Assembly: GCF_023078275.1 (NCBI RefSeq)
Contig: NC_062979.1
Location: 17,775,848-17,839,847 of the forward strand
Length of the DNA stretch: 64,000 nucleotides
Origin: Leguminivora glycinivorella
Lineage: Eukaryota; Arthropoda; Insecta; Lepidoptera; Tortricidae
Reading direction: 5' to 3'
The translations under genes were made by a program, and so were the position numbers. Under the pieces are notes generated by a model. That model did not search any database. It was not told the DNA's origin and saw only the letters and a list, made by a program, of their open reading frames with translations. This document shows, in pieces, positions 1-10,914 of this stretch. The first letter of the stretch is position 1; each line of letters opens with the position of its first letter.

Positions 1-455
1 CTGTTTTTGGGTTTCTTAGAAAAGTCTTGTAATGAACTTTGACTACGATTAGGTTTTCAAGGTCTGATGATGGAGCCGGAAGATATGAACTGGAACTACA
101 TGATGGAACATCGTATCATAGCTGTTTTTGGGCTTCTTAGGAAAGTCTTGTAATGAACTTTGACTACAATTAGGTTTCAAGGTCTGATGATGGAGCCGGA
201 AGATATGAGCTGGAACTACATGATGGAACATCGTGTCATAGCTGTTTTTGGGCTTCTTAGAAAAGTCTTGTAATGAACTTTGACTACGATTAGGTTTTCA
301 AGGTCTGATGATGGAGCCGGAAGATATGAACTGGAACTACATGATGGAACATCGTATCATAGCTGTTTTTGGGCTTCTTAGAAAAGTCTTGTAATGAACT
401 ATGACTACGATTAGGTTTCAAGGCCTGATGATGGTGCCGGAAGATAAGAACAGAA
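1..455. repeat. 120-bp satellite array, copy A (cut by window start)
   Basis: About three and a half tandem units beginning GGTCTGATGATGGAGCCGGA (near 60, 180, 300 and a variant at 421). Units are 119-121 bp and about 95% alike by eye. The last unit (GGCCTGATGATGGTGCC) is truncated and passes straight into the GC-rich satellite; the same junction recurs at 23932-23970. On the minus strand the unit is an open 40-codon frame, but 121-bp units break it here, so I do not call a gene. Confidence 0.95.
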
Positions 456-3139
456 AAAAGGGGGGGGGGGCTCGAGGGGGGAAGCATGAAAGAAAGATCA
501 ACGTACTATTTAAAAAAAGTTGGGTTAGCGTTTTCTTGTGACTTTTCAGAACAAACAAAGGGGGGCTCGGGGGCGAAGCCCCCGCAAGAAAGAAAGATAA
601 ACGTTGTATTTAAAATAAGTTGGGTTAAGGTTTTCTTGTGACCCTTAAGAGCAAAGAAAAGGGGGGCTCGGGGGGCGAAGCCCCCCGCATGAAAGAAAGA
701 TCAACGTATTATTTAGAATAAGTAGGGATAGCGTATTCTTGTGACCTTTCAGAGCAAACAAAGGGGGGCTCGGGGGGCGCAGCCCCCCGCATGAAAGAAA
801 GATCAACGTAGTATTTAAGATAAGTTGGGTTAGCGTTTTCTTGTGACCTTTAAGAGCAAACAAAGGGGGGCTCGGGGGGCAAAGCCCCCCGCATAAAATC
901 AAGATTAACGTAGTATTTAAAATAAGTTGGGATAGCGTTTTCTTGTGACCTTTCAGAGCAAACAAAGGGGGGCTCGGGGGGCGAAGCCCCCGCATAAAAG
1001 AAAGATTAACGTAGTATTTAAAATAAGTTGGGTTAGCGTTTTCTTGTGACATTTCAGAGCAAACAAAGGGGGGCTCGGGGGGCGAGGCCCCCCGCATGAA
1101 AGAAAGATCAACGAAGTATTTAGAATAAGTTGGGATAGCGTTTTCTTGTGACCTTTCAGAGCAAACAAAGGGGGGCTCGGGGGGCGAAGCCCCCCGCATA
1201 AAAGAAAGATTAACGTAGTATTTAAAATAAGTTGGGTTAGCGTTTTCTTGTGACATTTCAGAGTAAACAAAAGGGGGCTGTGGGGGCGAAGCCCCCCGCA
1301 TGAAAGAAAGATCAACGTAGTATTTAAGATAAGTTGGGTTAGCGTTTTCTTGTGACCTTTAAGAGCAAATAAAGGGGGGCTCGGGGGGCGAAGCCCCCGC
1401 ATGAAAGAAAGAACAACGAAGTATTTAGAATAAGTTGGGTTAGCGTTTTCTTGTGACCTTTAAGAGCAAACAAAGGGGGGCTCGGGGGGCGAAGCCCCCC
1501 GCATGAAAGAAAGATCTACGTAGTATTTAAGATCAGTTGGGTTAGCGTTTTCTTGTGACCTTTAAGAGCAAACAAAGGGGGGCTCGGGGTGCGAAGCCCC
1601 CCGCATAAAATAAAGATTAACGTAGTATTTAAAATAAGTTAGGTTAGCGTTTTCTTGTGACCTTTAGGAGCAAACAAAGGGGGGCTCGGAGGGCGAAGCC
1701 CCCCGCATAAAAGAAATATTAACGTAGTATTTAAAATAAGTTGGGTAAGCGTTTTCTTGTGACCTTTCAGAGTAAACAAAGGGGGCTCGGGGGCGAAGCC
1801 CCCGCATAAAAGAAAGATCAACGTTGTATTTAAAATAAGTTGGGTTAGCGTTTTCTTGTGACCTTTAAGAGCAAACAAAGGGGGGCTCGGGGGGCGAAGC
1901 CCCCCGCATGAAAGAAAGATCAACGTAGTATTTAAGATAAGTTGGGTTAGCGTTTTCTTGTGACCTTTAAGAGCAAACAAAGGGGGGCTCGGGGGCGAAG
2001 CCCCCGCATGAAAGAAAGATCAACGTAGTATTTAAGATCAGTTGGGTTAGCGTTTTCTTGTGACCTTTAAGAGCAAACAAAGGGGGGCTCGGAGGGCGAA
2101 GCCCCCCGCATAAAAGAAAGATTAACGTAGTCTTTAAAATAAGTTGGATAAGCGTTTTCTTGTGACCTTTCAGAGTAAACAAAGGGGGCTCGGGGGCGAA
2201 GCCCCCCGCATAAAAGAAAGATCAACGTTGTATTTAAAATAAGTTGGGTTAGCGTTTTCTTGTGACCTTTAAGAGCAAACAAAGGGGGGCTCGGGGGGCG
2301 AAGCCCCCCGCAATGAAAGAAAGATCAACGTAGTATTTAGAATAAATTGGTTAAGCGTTTTCTTGTGACCTTTAAGAGCAAACAAAGTGGGGCTCGGGGG
2401 GCGAAGCCCCCGCATGAAAAAAGATCAACGTAGTATTTAAGTTGCGTTAGCGTTTTCTTGTGACCTTTAAGAGCAAACAAAGGGGGGCTCGGGGGGCGAA
2501 GCCCCCCGCATGAAAGAAAGATCAACGTAGTATTTAGAATAAGTTGGGTTAGCGTTTTCTTGTGACTTTTAAGAGCAAACAAAGGGGGCTCGGGGGCGAA
2601 GCCCCCGCATGAAAGAAAGATCAACGTAGTATTTAAGATCAGTTGGGTTAGCGTTTTCTTGTGAGCTTTAAGAGCAAACAAGGGGGCTCGGGGGCGAAGC
2701 CCCCCGCATGAAAGAAAGATCAATGTAGTATTTTATATCAGTTGGGTTAGCGTTTTCTTGTGACCTTTAAGAGCAAACAAAGGGGGCTCGGGGGCGAAGC
2801 CCCCATGAAAGAAAGATCAACGTAGTATTTAGAATAAATTGGTTTAGCGTTTTCTTGTGACCTTTAAGAGCAAACAAAGGGGAGCTCGGGGGGCGAAGCC
2901 CCCCGCATGAAAGAAAGATCAATGTAGTATTTAAGATAAGTTGGGTTAGCGTTTTCTTGTGACCTTTAAGAGCAAACAAAGGGGGGCTCGGGGGCCAAAG
3001 CCCCCCGCATAAAAGAAAGATTAACGTAGTATTTAAAATAAGTTGGGATAGCGTTTTCTTGTGACCTTTCAGAGCAAACAAAGGGGGGCTCGGGCATAAA
3101 AGAAAGATCAACGTTGTATTTAAAATAAGTTGGGTTAAG
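456..3139. repeat. GC-hairpin satellite of about 100 bp, array A1 (about 26 monomers)
   Basis: Each monomer has an AT-rich half (GAAAGAAAGATCAACGTAGT, TTAGCGTTTTCTTGTGACC, AGAGCAAACAAAG) and a GC half made of a G-run, CTC, a second G-run, CGAAG and a C-run. The measured period is 102 bp (1441 to 1543) when the runs are six long, and 99 bp (1747 to 1846) when they are five long. Substitutions separate monomer subtypes (GATCAG/GATAAG, CTTTAAG/CTTTCAG). The minus strand is open in two frames over several monomers; I read this as a by-product of a period divisible by three. Confidence 0.97.
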
Positions 3140-3510
3140 GTTTTCTTGTGATGCATAGGTCGCAGACGTGCCGCTAACGAGCGGAACCTGCCACCCTAAA
3201 GACAGCCAGCGGGCGAGGGATGCATGAGAGCGCCCCCGCCCAATACGCTGGCTCTCGAGTTGGAGAGTGCGACCCTTGTGTCCAGGAAGCGCTCCCACAG
3301 TGAGTACCGGTCGGCTCATGGCCCGACATGCGAGGGATTCTGATCCAGGATGGCCGCTGCGGGGCCGCGGATGGATACCGTGGGGTTTAGTGGGTAGGGG
3401 GGACTCTTTACAGCCTCGAGCCCCACATAACCGACCGGGTCGCCCACCACCTCAGACCCGGCGGTATGCGTAAACGCATTCCCCACGAAAAAAAAAAAAC
3501 AAAAAAAAAA
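3140..3510 (+). mobile_element. Poly(A)-ended retroelement fragment in satellite, copy 1
   Basis: A GC-rich insert of about 345 bp, starting GCATAGGTCGCAGAC and ending ATTCCCCACG plus a long A-tract, interrupts a satellite monomer. It is bounded by the direct repeat GTTTTCTTGTGAT (3140-3152, and 4373-4385 beyond a second insertion), the mark of target-primed reverse transcription. The 3' sequence with poly(A) resembles 3' regions of R1-clade non-LTR retrotransposons, but no coding domain is present and the family name is inference. The A-tract is split by a Penelope-like element. Confidence 0.75.
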
Positions 3511-4361
3511 TTGTCTTCGGTTACCGCGATAGTTACTCATAAAATAAAACTATGGAAACGGATTAAATCGCGTATAATGAATTTAAAATACATCCCGACG
3601 TTTCGAACTCTTTACAGCGTTCGTGGTCAACGGGTGACTGAGGAAAAATTAAAATGTGCAAAAGCTACCCACTTACAAGAAATATTAACGAACCATGACC
3701 ACAAATAATATAGAATTCTAAGGCAGGTTCACACACTATTAATAAAGCTAGTTATACAATATTCAAAAAATTTACCATTACTCTGTTAAAAAATAATAAA
3801 CCAATTAATCTACACAAAATTGACAAAGAAACAAACTGCAAATGTCCAACACCATACAACACAAATGCCTCACAGCCTTCGTCGTGCTTGTTCCATTATC
3901 AGATGTACTACTGGATCCCAAGCCGGTGGTAAAGTAAAGCCATCCTCTCTATTAAAGTTTGGATATTTCTTGATCTCAATGGCCTCTCGCAACATTCTGG
4001 GTATATATCGCTTCTCCTTAGCGAGAACCAGAGGCTTGTCAAACTTTATAGCATGATTGACTTTATCCATGACATGTTCAGAGACTGCAGACCTTTGCCG
4101 ACGGTGCTTGACATCCGCTATGTGTTCCTTCACCCGTGTGGAAATGCTTCGTTTCGTCTGTCCCACATATGACAGGCCGCACTCACAGTCTAGCCTGTAC
4201 ACTCCCGCGCTTTGTAGAGGAGTTTGACATTTCACAGGCCTCAGGAATTGGGACATCTTCTTCATAGGCTTGAAATAACGTAAACGCTGTAAAGAGTTCG
4301 AAACGTCGGGATGTATTTTAAATTCATTATACGCGATTTAATCCGTTTCCATAGTTTTATT
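3511..4361 (-). mobile_element. Penelope-like element, 5'-truncated copy A
   Basis: An 851-bp insert in the poly(A) tail of the preceding fragment. Its ends are inverted copies of one sequence (3543-3620 and 4284-4361, containing AATCGCGTATAATGAATTT and CCCGACGTTTCGAACTC), like the terminal pLTR structures of Penelope-like elements. It contains the C-terminal GIY-YIG part of the ORF on the minus strand; the reverse-transcriptase part is missing. A second copy lies at 34425-35214 and a terminal fragment at 39428-39573. Confidence 0.85.
3870..4265 (-). pseudogene. GIY-YIG endonuclease domain of Penelope-like retroelement
   Basis: A 131-residue open frame, the C-terminal remnant of a Penelope-like polyprotein (reverse transcriptase plus GIY-YIG nuclease). 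Visible nuclease motifs: GVY at 21-23, YVG at 33-35, Arg39 and Arg44, His48, the REAIEIKK block with acidic residues 94 and 97, and Asn103/Asn105. The nuclease of such elements nicks target DNA to prime reverse transcription. The upstream reverse transcriptase is absent, so the copy cannot be autonomous. The Met start is arbitrary: true coding sequence would have entered from upstream. The family call is firm; clade is not decided. Confidence 0.88.
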
Positions 4362-4372
4362 AAAAAAAAAAA

Positions 4373-4714
4373 GTTTTCTTGTGATCCTTAAGAGTAAAGA
4401 AAAGGGGGCCTCGGGGGGCGAAGCCCCCCGCATGCAAGAAAGATCAACGTAGTATTTAGAATAAGTTGGGTTAGCGTTTTCTTGTGACCTTGAAAAGCAA
4501 ACAAAGGGGGGCTCTGGGGGCGAAGCCCCCGCATAAAATAAAGATTAACGTAGTATTTAAAATAAGTTGGGTTAGCGTTTTCTTGTGACCTTTCAGAGCA
4601 AACAAAGGGGGACTCGGGGGGCGAAGCCCCCCGCATAAAAGAAAGATCAACGTTGTATTTAAAATAAGTTGGGTAATGGTTTTCCGGTGACCCTTAAGAG
4701 CAAATAAAGGGGGT
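4373..4714. repeat. GC-hairpin satellite, array A2 (about 3.5 monomers)
   Basis: The array resumes after the insertions, starting with the second copy of GTTTTCTTGTGAT. The first monomer (CCTTAAGAGTAAAGAAAAGGG) matches the monomers after the retroelement fragments in block B. Near 4398-4405 lies the empty target site of the element inserted at 29535-30142. The array ends abruptly at the fold-back element. Confidence 0.92.
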
Positions 4715-4719
4715 CTATT

Positions 4720-5674
4720 TTTTACGGATAACTTACTAGGTATAAACATTTTTATGATAATACCGTAATAAGAAGGTAGCCGCTGGTTATTATTAAGTAG
4801 CAATTAGCAATAAGTACAAGTTAAGCCACAAATGGCATGTAAAATCCGCCTACTTGAAATAAATTTATGTATAAATGTTAAAAGTATTTCATTATTAATG
4901 ACTAAAAAGTATAAAATAAATTAATAGTTTAAAAAACACTATAAAACACGCTTTTATAAATGCATGTAAAAGCCAAAAATAAATTATGGATCGTTCAAGT
5001 TGTCTCTATTTGTGAGCTGAAGTTTAAAAACTATGTGCTTTTAATTATAATATTTGATTGTAAAAGCGTGGGGCGCTGGAACAGGAAAGACTTTCTTGTA
5101 AACAAATACTAATCCGAACTTCCTGGCGAATGAAGTTGCATAAGAACATATCGTTTACATATGCCGCCTAAGGGTTACCAAAAAGGACCAAAGATATCTC
5201 GTCCACGAACAAGAACTCTGCATCCTGTCACTGTAGACACTTTCCCCTTTTGTACTTTGATTACCGGAAAAAAGCGGCGTTCTAAGTGTCGGTGACTGTC
5301 GACTCTCCTCGCTACTAGCGCATATTTTGTCTGAGTTCGACAAACTGGTACCTACTTTGAACACTGACTTTTAATTGATTTGACTGTTTAATGTAGAACC
5401 TACTAGTCATGCTGCAACTCCAGTTAGCGCGTCAATCTGTGTAACCTCCTTCCCGTAGCATAGCATAATTTGATTTATCAGCAAGTTATACAAAACGTCT
5501 TTCCAGTTCCAGCGCCCCACGCTTTTACAATCAAATATTATAATTAAAAGCACATAGTTTTTAAACTTCAGCTCACAAATAGAGACAACTTGAACGATCC
5601 ATAATTTATTTTTGGCTTTTACATGCATTTATAAAAGCGTGTTTTATAGTGTTTTTTAAACTATTAATTTATTA
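4720..5674. mobile_element. Fold-back element with ~178-bp arms, copy A
   Basis: The arms 4915-5092 and 5497-5674 are near-perfect inverted copies (TTTAAAAAACACTATAAAAC to GCGTGGGGCGCTGGAACAGG). The loop (5093-5496) has no recognisable coding sequence. The left shoulder (4720-4914, from TTTTTTACGGATAACTTACT) is shared with copies at 31390-32378 and 62863-63293, so it belongs to the same unit. All three copies lie downstream of GC-hairpin satellite. Confidence 0.85.
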
Positions 5675-6494
5675 GTACAGAATTCGTGCTCCGTCTTCGC
5701 ATTCACAGGCCTTGATATGTCTTCTATAAATAGTGGATATAGATAGTACCGGTTTGACGCATTTGTTTCCTAACGCATTATTACGTGCGCCGAATATGCC
5801 TCTAAGATTGTTGCGCACTAACCGAAAAATAGCTAGTTATTCCGGCGGGCGTGTTGTCAGCGACTCCTGTCACCTCAGGCAAATTGTGAAATATTGCCTC
5901 CCTTCCCCATTCCACTCCCGGAACACTATCTATATATTCAATCTGTGTACACTCAGTTCAACCTAACTTGTCCAATCATGTACACAAACACTGCTGGAAA
6001 ACATTATCTCAATTTTCTCTGGAATTGCACATTAACCATCACTAAAAATGTTATGATACACTTAAATAAACTCACAAAGTATTGAAATCAATAAAAAAAC
6101 CACTGAAAAATATTATTTCTAAAGACATTACGAAGTCTAAATTGTCTATGAGTCATAATGTTGGGATGACAACTTATCGTTATGAACGATCGATATGAAC
6201 GTTTGAGTTTGTATAGCTTTGAAAAAGTGCGTTGATATTAATTACAATAATTTATCAGATTTTTACCGACTTCTTTACGTTTTATTTCCTACCTCTTTAC
6301 AATAAATATTTTACTATCAGTATATTTTTTGTTGTATTAATGTTAGGTACTATAAAATGAATACTGTACTAGCCTTTTCCATAGGATTGTTGCAAATGTG
6401 ACGAAAGCTAACAAAATTTAGTTTTTATATAAATATTGTGTGACGTAAAATTGAAAATCCTCTGATGACGTTAGCAGCGTTTATTTACAACAAC
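5675..6494. other. Unassigned AT-rich stretch
   Basis: No domain-bearing ORF, splice-bounded exon, tandem repeat or repeat terminus that I recognise. Short open frames near 5733-6085 have no recognisable features. Confidence 0.5.
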
Positions 6495-6725
6495 AAAATA
6501 TAACATACAATCACGCCTGTATCCCATAAAGGGGTAGGCAGAACACATGAAACTACTAGAGCTTCAATGCCACTCTTAGCAAATAAGGGGTTGAAAGAAA
6601 ACGAAACTGTGACATTGCAGTGACAGGTTGCCAGCCTCTCGCCTACGCCACAATTTAACCCATATCCCATAGTCTACGACACCCACGGGAACAAAGGGGG
6701 AGGTGAAATTCTTAACCCGTCACCA
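6495..6725 (+). repeat. Dispersed repeat, copy 1 (GGGTAGGCAGAACACATGAA family)
   Basis: It shares ordered segments with 22090-22290: TGTATCCCA, GGGTAGGCAGA.CACA, CCATATCCCATAGT, ACGAC.C.C and TTAACCC.TCACCACAC. This type is common in Lepidoptera. It probably descends from a SINE or a LINE 3' region, but no promoter boxes or tail settle this. Confidence 0.7.
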
Positions 6726-6940
6726 CACAAATTACACATTTACAAATTATCGTTAATACATCATTTTATCGACATTTCCAATCACTAGTAATTGTCTTTG
6801 ATCATATTTGACGTTTCGTTTGTTTACATGATAGGACAAGTAAAGATGAACTGACTGTAAGAATGTCCTATAATATTTATTATTTCATTTATTTATCTTT
6901 TTTCTTAAGCTAGGTTTTTTACAATATGAGTATAAAAGTA
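6726..6940. other. Spacer with a SINE 3' tail scrap
   Basis: Mostly unassigned. Bases 6856-6881 (TGTAAGAATGTCCTATAATA) match the 3' end of the tRNA-headed SINE found complete at 36494-36740. Confidence 0.55.
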
Positions 6941-7043
6941 AAAAAAAAACCACTAACAAAACAATATAAAACATATAAACACATCATAAAAAACCTAACC
7001 CAGGGTGCCGCCAGCAGCGGGGCAGGGCCCAAGCTGCCGGTGG

Positions 7044-7499
7044 TTAGGGCTGCAGAGAGAGGAACCGTCGGACTATCCGCGCTGTGTCCAAGATCACCGC
7101 CTTTTGCATCTGGCCCTTGATCCAGCCACCTAGCGAGAGTCTCTTAATTTGTTGGTCGAGACTCTTCGCTATGAGACCGTTCGCTGAAACGACTATCGGA
7201 ACAATGATCGTTGATTCAACATCCCACATGGCGGTTATCTCGTGAGCCAAGTACTTACTGGACTTGTCCTTCTCGGCTTTCACGAGATTCTCATCATGGG
7301 GGATGGTGATGTCAACGAGCACTGCCCGGCGTTGCGGTCGATCTATTATCACAATGTCAGGCTTATTGGCTACAATAGTCCTGTCAGTGATAATAGATCG
7401 ATCCCAATAGAGCGTGGCACGACCATTTTCGAGAACTGGCGCAGGTAACTTACTTGTAGTACGGTACTTCGCGGTCCACAAGGCCGTATTGAAGAGCAA
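7044..7499 (-). pseudogene. Restriction-like endonuclease tail of R2/R4-type retrotransposon
   Basis: A 151-residue frame. Residues around NKPDIVIIDRPQRRAVLVDITIP show the PD...(D/E)xK-like arrangement of the REL endonuclease: KPD, then about a dozen residues later LVDI, then downstream lysines. In this family the nuclease cleaves the target site to prime reverse transcription from the element's RNA. It overlaps the adjacent upstream frame by 50 bp with no independent start context, so it is the same protein broken by a frameshift. Confidence 0.82.
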
Positions 7500-7862
7500 G
7501 TTGCTGGTGAATAATCCTGGCTACGAGATTATGTCTGTGCAAGTACTCGCCGTTAGCAAGATGAGAACAACCGGAAATCATATGCCTGAGTGACTCTCCG
7601 GGACGGCGGCATGCCCAACAAATGTCGACCGTACCGTCCTTCAGGATATATTTCCGGTAGTTGTTCGTCATTATAACTTCGTCCGCAATTGCACAGGCAA
7701 AACCCACGGTTTCTCCGAAGAGGTCCCCGAATCGTAACCAGTTCACCGATGCGAGCAGATCTACTCGTACATCGGGTCCCGTGAGGGCCTTGTAGAACCG
7801 CCCGTGTAGCTGCCTGCTCTCCCATACCGCCTTGCGGTCCGCAGTACTTAGTACCACAGGCT
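7450..7862 (-). pseudogene. Zinc-knuckle region of the same retrotransposon ORF
   Basis: The upstream part of the broken ORF. A cysteine-histidine knuckle is visible as CWACRRPGESLRHMISGCSH (C-x2-C ... H ... C-x-H), the element that precedes the REL nuclease in R2/R4-type proteins. Its reading frame extends further upstream to 8004, but those first ~42 codons come from a MITE. The frame ends after DREVPYY, where the nuclease frame takes over. Confidence 0.8.
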
Positions 7863-7869
7863 TGCGCCA

Positions 7870-7988
7870 GGGGGCCGATTTTTGAGTCTCACTGTCACTA
7901 AAATACCGGTTGAAAACGGTGAATTGCCTATTATTTTCTGTGACAATTTTCTGAATTCGAACGCCGTGAGACTCAAAAATCGGCCCCC
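7870..7988. mobile_element. 119-bp MITE with 23-bp inverted repeats
   Basis: Perfect terminal inverted repeats at 7870-7892 (GGGGGCCGATTTTTGAGTCT...) and 7966-7988. It sits inside the retrotransposon ORF and adds an artificial open frame to it. The related terminus GGGGGCCGATTTTT appears alone at 42052-42066. I could not fix a target duplication. Confidence 0.85.
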
Positions 7989-8025
7989 AGTTCTCTTTCG
8001 CCAAGGAGAGCGGCGTGAGGTTTAT

Positions 8026-8367
8026 TTATTTATTATTATATTTATACCACGTGTACTACGTGTTATACCGCGCTTTGTAATGCTTAAAAGATTAACATAC
8101 ATCACAGCTCAATTTGGCAACTTGCATAGGGACTGAGTCAGTACTACTGACATAGGTAGTTACTTTGCATTTAATATATATTCAGGTATTTAAATACTAA
8201 CGGAAAGCTTAATAACTTCATAGTAATTACATATTTAATAATACAAACTTAAACTAAAAACTTATACACAAATGTAATAGTAAACTAAAACAATAAGTAC
8301 ACAAATAACAACACAATTTTAACGGAGTTGGCTTTCGAAAGGACCATTTTGAAAACAACAATGTAAT
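8026..8367. other. Unassigned stretch
   Basis: AT-rich; only short open frames without recognisable features. Confidence 0.5.
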
Positions 8368-9555
8368 ATTGATCCTGGTTTACTGACGATTCGCCAAAAA
8401 ACGTTTCCCAAAGTTTCACATCCCAAAATATTATTCCCAAATTATCATTTCCCAAATAAACGTTTGGCAAAACAACTTATCGCAAATTGACATTTAGTAA
8501 AACTTTTTTTGGCAAGTATTTGTTTCCCAAAACATTTACTTGGTCAAATTTCATTTTACCAAATATTATTTAGTCAAAGGTATTGTTAGGCAAAATTTAA
8601 ATTTCCCAATATATTGTAATGAAATGGCGCACTAGAAATTTGTTTGTTGATTTATACTTTGTATCCAAGATTTGTGTGAAATAATGTGTATGTCGTACTT
8701 TTTTCCGGATACATTTTATTAAAAAGAAACCTCCTGCTGCAAATGTCAAGGATGACATTTTCACTTACATGTCCGGATACATTTTATTAAAAAGAAACCT
8801 TATGTTTTCAAGACCATTATGTTCTATTAATTTTTAATTACTTTAAAAAACAGCCATTTTCGGTTTGCTCACTGTCAACCCCTAACACGCTCCCTCAGCA
8901 TCCCAAAACACTCGCTTCGCTCGTCGTCGCACCTAAACTGACCCTGTCACACACGAGTTTTCTGTTACAATACTAATACAATTATTACATTACATTTATG
9001 CCTTGTAATATTTATTGACAAACGTGGTTTTGCATGGTGTAATTTGTAGAAACATTTTTGACAAAAAAACAGAAGTATTTAATAACCGCTCTCACCTCAG
9101 TTTTCTCCATAGTTGACAAAATAGTTTTGTCCAGTAATTAATTTGACAAAAATCACCCCTCGTAAAGCTGAGCAAACTTTTCTTGTCCAACTGAAGCCTT
9201 GGGAATAAAACTGAAATTATCATTTGACAATTTTAAGTTAAATTTGGCAAAAAAATCTTCGGTAAATTAAATTAATCCCGTAGAAATGAAAATGCACATG
9301 CCTAAATATTTTCGAAATTTGCGATGTGAAATTTTGACCAAACATGTTTTAAAAACGTTTGCGAAATAAAGTTTTGTCTAAATAAAATTTGACTAAGTAA
9401 AATTGTGCCAAATGATAATTTGACTAAACAAATTCATTGCGAAACATACCTTTGCCAAAAAATACTTTGGGAAATGAAACTATTGCGATATGATTATTGG
9501 GAAATGAAATTTGACGAAACGTTTTTTGGCGAAACGGCAGGACACCATTGATCCT
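8368..9555. mobile_element. Mutator-like non-autonomous element, 9-bp target duplication
   Basis: The element 8377-9546 (1170 bp) is flanked by the 9-bp direct repeat ATTGATCCT (8368-8376, 9547-9555). Its termini match in inverse over about 31 bp, with a shared core TCGCCAAAAAACGTTTC. The arms (about 8390-8610 and 9230-9540) are packed with degenerate words built on TTTGCCAAA/TTTGGGAAA in both orientations. No transposase frame. A 29-bp direct repeat starting TCCGGATACATTTTATTAAA occurs at 8704-8732 and 8772-8800. A 9-bp duplication suggests the MULE superfamily; this is inference. Confidence 0.82.
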
Positions 9556-10420
9556 ACGTATGCATAATATATCTTTAACTGAATGACTATTCGAAAAAAA
9601 GACGATCTAGATACTTAAGGTATGCGCGGGTCAACCTTACAAGTTAAATTTGATGGTGGCATTGAACTTATGAATCTTATGATAGCGATAATAATAAAAC
9701 CACGGAACCTTTATATTTGCACCAAAAAAATCAGCAATCAGCGATAAAAGCTCGCTCTAAAAAATCAAATGTTTGCCTAGCTCTTATTTTAACCGTATTA
9801 GGTTCTCAATTATTAGGAGAGTAAAATATGATGAGTACAAACAAATGTATGAAATGTATGCCTCTGTGTTCTATGTGTCTGTTGTTTTGTTTCTATGTTC
9901 ACGGTAAACTCAAAAATCATAAGACGGATTTTTATGTGGTTTCACCTGAAGATAGAGTGATTCTTGAGGAAGGTTGAGATATATAATGGTTTGTTAAGGA
10001 TTCGTGTAAATTGTTTGAAATGTGATGATCTTTGCTAATCAAGTCGGAAAAAGTCACGCTGGCAAAGATCTTTATTGGAAACACTGCCCAAGCCGTTATA
10101 ATAATACATGTATGGTGATATTGTCGCTCTTTAATTGATCTATAAAAACGTCTGCGATAGCATAGAGGTATAGGCTAGTAAAGCTCCCATATCATGGGAA
10201 GTCGGGGCAAGTCACTAGTCAATGAATAACATTTTTTATGAATAAGAATTCAGTTATTGGTACTTTCATCATGATTCTAAAAAAAATGTTCAGTCATTTA
10301 TGAACCATGAAGTAGGTATTAAGTAGTACACGCTTTACAACTTATCTTAGTAGGTACGGAACATTAGGTACTATCACAGAATACATAATAGTACAAGTAC
10401 TATTATATACCGCTTATTAT
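9556..10420. other. Unassigned stretch with weak dispersed-repeat similarity
   Basis: No gene recognised. Bases about 9985-10190 (TTGTTTGAAATGTGATGATC ... GTCTGCGATAGCA) resemble 31235-31390, suggesting an old dispersed repeat. Confidence 0.4.
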
Positions 10421-10500
10421 TGAGCTTACCGTGGGCCTCAGTCAATCTGTGTAAGAATGTCCTATAATAAAATAAAATAAAATAAAATAAATAAAATACC
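10421..10500 (+). mobile_element. SINE 3'-end fragment with (AAAAT)n tail
   Basis: TGAGCTTACCGTGGGCCTCA and GTAAGAATGTCCTATAATA match the 3' half of the SINE at 36494-36740, followed by an ATAAAATAAAATAAAAT tail. The tRNA-derived head is missing. Confidence 0.8.
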
Positions 10501-10914
10501 TAATATACCTGTTTACCTATCTCACTATCACCTCGAGGTTAAGTCCCTCTCGAAATAGCAATTTAAAAACCAGATAAGTGCTGTCTTGTAAGTATGTCAA
10601 CAGTTGATTCTGTGGGCGGGACGTACCTGTGATATTCCTGAAATAAAATGCAGATAGGTAAGCCTGCGGTAAGCGGGCAACCTTTTACCTTTCTGGGACG
10701 TGTCTCTTCCACTTTACAGGCAGAACAAGACGTTGCTATGCATATATAAAAGATAATCTAGCCTCAAGATTATCTTCCGTGGGGGTTTAAAATAAATCTG
10801 TATTTTAAGTAATTTATTATGTATTTCAAAGGATTTCGCGACTTTCTGAGTAAGGTAAACGTCCCAATGGATGACACTGACCCAATATATGACTATTTCA
10901 CAGTTTTTTTTAAA
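10501..10914. other. Unassigned stretch
   Basis: No recognisable gene or repeat terminus. Confidence 0.5.

Larger units (their letters stand above)
6941..8025 (-). mobile_element. 5'-truncated non-LTR retrotransposon with REL endonuclease tail
   Basis: Minus-strand coding sequence runs from about 8020 down to 7044, followed by a 3' UTR (GGTTTTTTATGATGTG side) near 6950-7043. It encodes the C-terminal zinc knuckle and restriction-like endonuclease region of R2/R4/Dong-type elements and nothing upstream of it. A frameshift near 7450-7499 and a MITE at 7870-7988 disrupt it. A related 3' fragment lies at 47400-47570. Confidence 0.8.

Noticed and set aside
456..3139. Regular repeats resembling a CRISPR array
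   Set aside because: The whole monomer is conserved with no unique spacers, there are no cas genes, and the genome is insect.
645..3156. Long overlapping minus-strand open frames (up to 218 codons) as repeat-protein genes
   Set aside because: Two frames are open at once, starts are scattered, and they follow satellite periodicity. A period divisible by three explains them without a gene.
3267..3473. Plus-strand frame in the GC-rich retroelement fragment (also 29263-29469, 30648-30854)
   Set aside because: Non-coding 3' region by position and poly(A); composition alone makes it open, and the opposite strand is open as well.
7863..8004. N-terminal extension of the zinc-knuckle ORF
   Set aside because: These codons are read from a MITE with perfect inverted repeats, not from the retrotransposon.
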